From contig JAUYSY010000070.1 of the NCBI GenBank assembly GCA_030696155.1, forward strand, positions 1 to 35,469: a stretch of 35,469 nucleotides of DNA, in the 5' to 3' direction. Shown here piece after piece: positions 31,309-35,469 of the stretch; within the stretch, counting starts at the first letter, position 1; every line of letters begins with the position of its first letter. The notes under the pieces were generated by a model. The model was not told the origin of the DNA, ran no database searches, and was given only the letters and a program-made list of their open reading frames with translations. The translations under genes and the position numbers were made by a program. The stretch comes from Alphaproteobacteria bacterium (GTDB lineage Bacteria > Pseudomonadota > Alphaproteobacteria > JAUXUR01).

Positions 31309-32211
31309 CTATCCCCTTTGCCAAGGAAGTAATTCTTTAGGACCTGTATTCTCTTCAACTTCAACTTGTTGTGGCTTGGGCTGAACACGATTATCAAATC
31401 CAATTCTGTCTTGTGGCTTAAGATTACCAGTATTTTTTTGCGTAGAAATTTGAGTTGATGGTTGATAATTTGGTGCATTACGTTGAGGATTATAATATGT
31501 TTTTGTAAGTGGTGGACTAACGACTGGAGGCGTGTAAATTGTGCCCGCTTTTAAGGCCGCACGTAAAGGTTCAGCATCAGGATTTTTATACCGACCTAAA
31601 AGTAAAATTTGTTCAGCTGTTATATTATCAGCATTATAATAAGCTTCATTCCAAGAATGACGTGCTTTAATAACAGATCCTTTAAGGGATCCACCGCCAA
31701 ACAAGCCTTTAGAATGGCAATATGTGTAAATATCAGCATCAAAATTTGCTGTCATTTGAGCAGAAAGTCCAGCGCCTACAGGGCCTGCTGCAATACTTGC
31801 TTCAGCACCAAGCGTAAATGAATCATTCATCACATTTCGAAGGCCATTATCAGTCATGATGACCAACAGGACCTCTGAACTTTCAAAACCAATTTGAAGG
31901 CCAATGCTCCCCCCTGCAAAAGTAACAAAAGCAGGATAAGACCAATCACCATTTTGTGTTTTTGTCATTACAAGACCATTTCCACCTTCTCCACCAAGAA
32001 TAAAGCCAGCTTTAAAAAGTGATGGGATAATGATTACACCTTTTGCACGCTCTAAAAGTGATTCAAGATTATTTTTATATCCTTGATCATTCATAAGGCT
32101 TTGAAAGACAATTTTAGAACGATCAACAAGTTCTTGTTGATCCCGCGACGCCATCAAATTTTGCGATAAAAATAGGAGACTTAGTGTTATTAAAAAAAAT
32201 CGTTTTAGCAT
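31309..32211 (-). CDS. SYLF (Ysc84-like) lipid-binding domain protein
   Basis: The 300-residue protein has a signal peptide ending near LMAS (residue 22). A SYLF domain follows from about residue 55 to 215: AKGVIIIPSLFKAGFILGGEGGNG, then SYPAFVTFAGGSIGLQIGFESSEVLLVIM (quoted in parts: FVTFAGGSIGLQIG and SEVLLVIM), FTLGAEASIAAGPVGAG and SKGLFGGGSLKG. A Pro/Gln/Asn-rich tail of about 80 residues comes next. Family members bind phospholipids or act at membranes, and bacterial roles are not well known. An AGAGG sequence precedes the ATG. A remnant of its last codons survives at 29806-29840, which shows that it took part in the neighbouring duplication. Confidence 0.87.
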   Translation of the reverse strand: MLKRFFLITLSLLFLSQNLMASRDQQELVDRSKIVFQSLMNDQGYKNNLESLLERAKGVIIIPSLFKAGFILGGEGGNGLVMTKTQNGDWSYPAFVTFAGGSIGLQIGFESSEVLLVIMTDNGLRNVMNDSFTLGAEASIAAGPVGAGLSAQMTANFDADIYTYCHSKGLFGGGSLKGSVIKARHSWNEAYYNADNITAEQILLLGRYKNPDAEPLRAALKAGTIYTPPVVSPPLTKTYYNPQRNAPNYQPSTQISTQKNTGNLKPQDRIGFDNRVQPKPQQVEVEENTGPKELLPWQRG

Positions 32212-32282
32212 TATTACCTCTGAAAATTATTAGTACATATAAAAGCAGACTCAATGTTAACTTTACACAAAACCAATAAGTT

Positions 32283-32456
32283 CGTCTTTGCGATGAGCCC
32301 AAATTAAATGGGGCGAAGAAGCAATCCAGAAAAACACTTAGAAAGTTCTAAATATTAATTTTTAGGCTGGATTGCCACGCGGCCCCTTTAAATTTGGGCC
32401 GCTCGCAACGACGGATGGTAGTTGTTGTTTCCTTTAAGTCCGCCCCTTTTAGGTGG
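32283..32456. repeat. Inverted repeat cluster of the CGTCATTGCGAG / GCAATC type
   Basis: CGTCTTTGCGATGAGCCC and GCAATCCAG on the left pair with CTGGATTGCCACG and GCTCGCAACGACG on the right. GGCCCC...GGGCC hairpins lie inside the arms. The part from about 32355 to 32456 is the reverse complement of about 7200-7310. Confidence 0.8.
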
Positions 32457-32457
32457 G

Positions 32458-32500
32458 ATGCGTATTCTTCATACGTGAGCAAGGAATGACGACGTATTCG
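32458..32500. repeat. Partial hairpin repeat core
   Basis: CGTATTCTTCATACGTGAGC is the reverse of the shared core (GCTCACGTATGAAGAATACG), followed by AAGGAATGACGACGTA. Both outer arms are missing. It is joined directly to the GCAATC cluster, in the same arrangement as at 7042-7310 but inverted. Confidence 0.65.
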
Positions 32501-32523
32501 CATGAAATTAAAGAACTATAAAA

Positions 32524-32545
32524 AAAGGGGCTATAAAGCCCCTTT
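32524..32545 (-). terminator. Rho-independent terminator after the yccA-like gene
   Basis: AAAGGGGCT pairs with AGCCCCTTT around an ATAA loop. On the minus strand the stem is followed by TTTTTT-rich sequence, so it should end the transcript of the gene at 32575-33279. Confidence 0.8.
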
Positions 32546-32574
32546 ATTTAAACACGTCCAAACTTAAGTCGCAA

Positions 32575-33279
32575 CTATTTGCGATCACCAAAAAGTCTTA
32601 AAAGCATTAAGAACAGATTGATGAAATCAAGATAAAGTGCAAGCGCACCCATAATTGCTTTTTTACCAGAAATTGTCGAATCATCGCTTTCCATATACAT
32701 TTCTTTAATTTTTTGGGTGTCATAAGCTGTTAATCCCACAAAAATAAGAACGCCTAAAATAGAAATGGCAAAACCTAAGCCAGAACTTTTAAGGAAAATA
32801 TTAACGACAGACGCAATAATAATACCGATCAATCCCATCATTAGGAATGATCCCATATTAGTCAAATCGCGTTTCGTTGTGTATCCATAAATACTCATTG
32901 CAGCAAAAGTACCTGCCGTTATAAAAAATACACGCGCAATACTTTCATCTGTATAAACAGTAAAAATGGATGCAAGAGACAACCCCATTAAGGCCGCAAA
33001 AATCCAAAAAGTTAGTTGAGCCGTCGCAAAAGACATATGAGCAATGCGAAAACTTAGAAAGAAAACGAGTGCAATAGGCGCTAATGCAATCACCCAAAAA
33101 AGTACTGGGTTTTTAATAAGTGTGGCCATCATTGCAGGATTTGTGCCAACGAAATAGGCTATAAGCCCTGTTAGCCCTAAAGCTGCTGCCATGTAATTAT
33201 AAACACGCAACATATGGGAGCGAAGACCCTGGTCAATATCCGCTTGCGTACGTGTCACAACATTTGGTTGGTAGGACAT
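32575..33279 (-). CDS. Bax inhibitor-1 / YccA family membrane protein
   Basis: From the ATG at 33279 the protein has 234 residues. An ATG four codons upstream is possible, but GGAG lies six bases before the one chosen. It has about seven membrane segments and the family-like GLRSHMLRVYNYMAAALGLT near the N-terminus and GLTAYDTQKIKEM near the C-terminus, and it ends in LYLDFINLFLMLLRLFG. YccA in other bacteria modulates the membrane protease FtsH, and BI-1 proteins can leak calcium. The role here is not shown. Confidence 0.92.
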   Translation of the reverse strand: MSYQPNVVTRTQADIDQGLRSHMLRVYNYMAAALGLTGLIAYFVGTNPAMMATLIKNPVLFWVIALAPIALVFFLSFRIAHMSFATAQLTFWIFAALMGLSLASIFTVYTDESIARVFFITAGTFAAMSIYGYTTKRDLTNMGSFLMMGLIGIIIASVVNIFLKSSGLGFAISILGVLIFVGLTAYDTQKIKEMYMESDDSTISGKKAIMGALALYLDFINLFLMLLRLFGDRK

Positions 33280-33319
33280 TTGAATCTCCATGAACCTATC
33301 TAATCTACATTTAATCTAA

Positions 33320-34750
33320 TCACTTTCTAGAAAAATTCAACCTAATTATAAAATTTTGTATAAAATCTATTATTTCTTGTGCTCTATAGGTTTCTTGAAA
33401 AGGAATATGTTCAGTTGATTGTGTGTTGAGTATTTCTGATATGTTTGAGTTCCCTTGATCAAGATAAAAACTTAAAATATGTCCCTTGTTTTTTTTGAAA
33501 TCTTCCATTTTTTCTTCTAAGTGTTGAAGAATTTTTGTTTGTCCAAATCGTTTGTTCGAAACGCGTCCATAGGCTGAATAATCACTATCAGAATATATTC
33601 TTGGAAGGCCTGGAAACCCTGTTGATTCAGTTATTAAATTAAAAAATGGCCCTTCCCAATCATAAAAAAGAGCAGGCGATGATTTAATAATTAAAATTAT
33701 TTTTGGATTTTTATCATCCTTTAATAAAAAATCTGCATAATCAAATGCGAGTGGTAACATAGAGCCACCACGTGTGATAGGACGCAATGAGGATTCAAAT
33801 AGATTGGGATCTTCAATCATTGGGGGAGGACAACCAATATTAGGTCCAAGTACGAATCCGCCGTAAAGTTGATAATCTTGGGGCGATTCTCGTATCGTCC
33901 GATTTGTCCAATTATTATCACCTGTGACAATTAACGATCCAAAACGCGGATGATTTTTTCTAAGCAAATTCTTTTTGTCGTCAACATATCTTTTTCCAAA
34001 GGTCGATGCATAAAAATAAGGCTGAAATTTTTCAGCTAATTGGTCTTCGAATGACATCAACGGGTTTTTAATTTCAATACATCCAGACCAATAATTTACA
34101 TTAGGTTGATTGCCTAGCTTTAATTCATTTTTTTTGTTTTTGAGAATTGCTTGATAAGGTGATAATTTTTCAAAATCTAATAGCTTACCTGCAATTCTTT
34201 TATTTTTCGACATTGCTGATTCAAATGTAACAAAATCTTCATTTTCTTTTCCGATATTAATTGACCCTGCATAGGGTATTATTTTTAATTTTATATTTTT
34301 ATTTTGTGAAATCTCTTTGAAAGCATCAATAAAAGGTATCAATTTCTGAAAATGATCCATATGTTCTTGATCAACAAATAAATCAAGGAGCACAATTATG
34401 GAGATATTTTTGTTTTTTATTTTTTGACTATATTCATAATTAATTGATTCATCTGAAAAGCTAAATAAAGGTTTATAGCTAAGTGTGCCTTTGATATTTT
34501 CGCCATCCTCACTTTCGCTTATATTTGAATATGTTACGCCATATTGATTTTGCACAATTAAATTGTACGCTAATTGTTTTTGAGTTGAATACAAAGTAAC
34601 TGCTTGGCAGAGACGCTTGTAAAGAAGGCTCGCCTGAAGGTTATTTATAGTGAAAACAATTAATGTGATGAGAATAGGCAAAAGGGCTAAAAAAATGATG
34701 AATATGCCACCTTTTTCCTGTGGTTTTTTTTTATTGAAAGTGTACGCCAT
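33320..34750 (-). CDS. TadG-like protein with one N-terminal membrane helix and degenerate vWA-like domain
   Basis: The 476-residue protein begins with a Lys-rich stretch, then EKGGIFIIFLALLPILITLI as membrane anchor, as in TadE/TadG pilus assembly proteins. Later features fit TadG: LKIIPYAGSINIG, the YWSGCIE segment and ITRGGSMLPLAFDYA. The first vWA strand reads SIIVLLDLFVDQ, so the expected metal-binding DxSxS is missing. The second strand KIILIIKSS also lacks the usual TDG. I infer a TadG relative that has lost metal binding. No other tad or flp genes are near. It begins 28 bases upstream of the yccA-like gene and may be co-transcribed with nothing else. Confidence 0.65.
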   Translation of the reverse strand: MAYTFNKKKPQEKGGIFIIFLALLPILITLIVFTINNLQASLLYKRLCQAVTLYSTQKQLAYNLIVQNQYGVTYSNISESEDGENIKGTLSYKPLFSFSDESINYEYSQKIKNKNISIIVLLDLFVDQEHMDHFQKLIPFIDAFKEISQNKNIKLKIIPYAGSINIGKENEDFVTFESAMSKNKRIAGKLLDFEKLSPYQAILKNKKNELKLGNQPNVNYWSGCIEIKNPLMSFEDQLAEKFQPYFYASTFGKRYVDDKKNLLRKNHPRFGSLIVTGDNNWTNRTIRESPQDYQLYGGFVLGPNIGCPPPMIEDPNLFESSLRPITRGGSMLPLAFDYADFLLKDDKNPKIILIIKSSPALFYDWEGPFFNLITESTGFPGLPRIYSDSDYSAYGRVSNKRFGQTKILQHLEEKMEDFKKNKGHILSFYLDQGNSNISEILNTQSTEHIPFQETYRAQEIIDFIQNFIIRLNFSRK

Positions 34751-34769
34751 TTTGAATTTAAGAAAAGTG

Positions 34770-34890
34770 CGCTGATAAAATTATGCAGAAAAGTCTAGAA
34801 GGGTTGAGCACCAGCACGGAATGTACTTTTTGGTACATGAGTACTGGAAGCTGAGGCCCGACGACGAATTTACCCATAATTTTATGAGCG
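34770..34890. repeat. Hairpin repeat family, ATTATG-arm type
   Basis: The 16-base ends CGCTGATAAAATTATG and CATAATTTTATGAGCG are inverted repeats with one mismatch. The centre has TGTACTTTTTGGTACA, a five-pair hairpin with C-G closing pair. It is related to 16675-16794 through the inner parts (TCTAGAAGGG and ACGACGAATTT). The right arm overlaps the last codons and the stop codon of the aminopeptidase gene. Confidence 0.85.
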
Positions 34891-35469
34891 TACATATTTT
34901 TTTTCGAGATAAGTAAGAATCGTGCGCAAGGTCATCACTTCCCCACCCTCAGGCCTTCCAGGTTTCGATCCATAATTCCAAGCTGCAAAATCGATATGGA
35001 CCCAATCCGTATTTTTGGGAATGAATTCCTCTAAAAAGAGGGCTGCTGTTATAGCGCCTCCAAGACCAACTTCTGATGCAAGGGATGAGCTTGCTACATT
35101 ACATAAATCTGCATTACGACCTTTAATCCATTTTTTATAGGGCTTAAAAAGCGGCATTTGCCATAAAGGATCATGCATTTTTTCACCTAAATTCATCAAG
35201 GTTTCACCTAATGCATCATTATTAGTAAAAAAGCCTGGTAATTCAGGCCCTAAAGCTGTTCGCATGGCGCCTGTTAAAGTGGCAAAATCGATTAAAAGCT
35301 CTGGGTTATGTGTATTTGATTCAAACAAAGCATCTGCTAGAACCAAGCGTCCTTCTGCGTCTGTATGCCCAATTTCAACCGTTAAGCCTTTACGAGATGT
35401 TATGACGTCTAATTGTTTATAAGCATTACCCGAAACAGCATTTTCAGCTGATGGGATAAGGACTTGCAG
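34882..35469 (-). CDS. pepA: Leucyl aminopeptidase (M17 family), 5' end beyond window
   Basis: The visible 195 residues are the C-terminal part. The frame is open to the window edge and continues upstream. It shows LIPSAENAVSGNAYKQLDVI, then EIGHTDAEGRLVLADAL, which is the M17 signature NTDAEGRL with His in place of the first Asn. IDFATLTGAMRTALG and VHIDFAAWNYG follow. The enzyme uses two metal ions to remove N-terminal residues from peptides in the cytoplasm. The stop codon lies in the arm of a hairpin repeat. Confidence 0.92.
   Translation of the reverse strand: MQVLIPSAENAVSGNAYKQLDVITSRKGLTVEIGHTDAEGRLVLADALFESNTHNPELLIDFATLTGAMRTALGPELPGFFTNNDALGETLMNLGEKMHDPLWQMPLFKPYKKWIKGRNADLCNVASSSLASEVGLGGAITAALFLEEFIPKNTDWVHIDFAAWNYGSKPGRPEGGEVMTLRTILTYLEKKYVRS

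Larger units (their letters stand above)
32212..32574. other. Repeat-filled gap between yccA-like and SYLF genes
   Basis: These 363 bases contain the GCAATCCAG/CTGGATTGCC inverted repeat cluster (32283-32456), a partial hairpin repeat (32458-32500) and a terminator (32524-32545). No gene was seen. Confidence 0.65.

Overview
This window looks like a chromosomal segment of an AT-rich alphaproteobacterium, probably one with a host-associated life style (a Holosporales- or Rickettsiales-like lineage is my guess, not proven). The basis is the five-gene F1 ATP synthase operon in the order atpH-A-G-D-C without the F0 genes, a petA-petB-petC cytochrome bc1 operon, low GC, many short palindromic intergenic repeats, and secreted proteins with ankyrin-like features. 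No rRNA, tRNA, CRISPR array or transposase gene was seen.

Layout. 1-222 is a truncated copy of a non-autonomous inverted-repeat element. 222-2339 (minus) holds a Nudix hydrolase and a lipoprotein with two parvulin domains. 2588-7987 (plus) is the F1 ATPase operon, split between atpD and atpC by about 540 bases of nested repeats. 8269-9199 holds a GyrI-like domain protein and a GNAT acetyltransferase, and 9603-10289 a very AT-rich orphan. 10303-13602 (minus) is a flagellar export and rod block, in transcription order flgC-fliE-fliQ-fliR-flhB, interrupted by repeats and lacking a recognisable flgB upstream of flgC. 13972-16544 (minus) is the bc1 operon. 16819-19982 holds trmL, a GrpB/GNAT gene split by an apparent one-base deletion, an APH-like kinase and a small P-loop kinase. 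20136-22588 (minus) holds a small secreted protein, a SulP transporter and a possible 43-residue Cys-rich peptide. 22828-28712 (plus) holds lpxC, bamD, recN and ligA. 28773-30951 is a tandem pair of secreted, ankyrin-like paralogues. 31309-35469 (minus) holds a SYLF-domain protein, a Bax-inhibitor-1 family protein, a TadG-like protein and the 3' part of a leucyl aminopeptidase.

How the genes relate. The bc1 complex builds the proton gradient that the ATP synthase uses. LpxC and BamD serve the outer membrane, and the parvulin lipoprotein may help secreted proteins fold. RecN and LigA serve DNA repair and replication. FlhB, FliR and FliQ belong to the flagellar export gate, and FliE and FlgC to the proximal rod.

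The most interesting material is non-coding. A family of about 100-base hairpin elements shares a central hairpin with covarying base pairs, but each subfamily has its own self-complementary arms, and several copies touch or contain the stop codon of a gene. A roughly 260-base MITE-like element with imperfect terminal inverted repeats and an 8-base target duplication sits beside the SYLF gene. The order of events can be read there: the secreted-paralogue unit was duplicated together with the tail of the SYLF gene, and the element then entered one copy of the duplicated flank.
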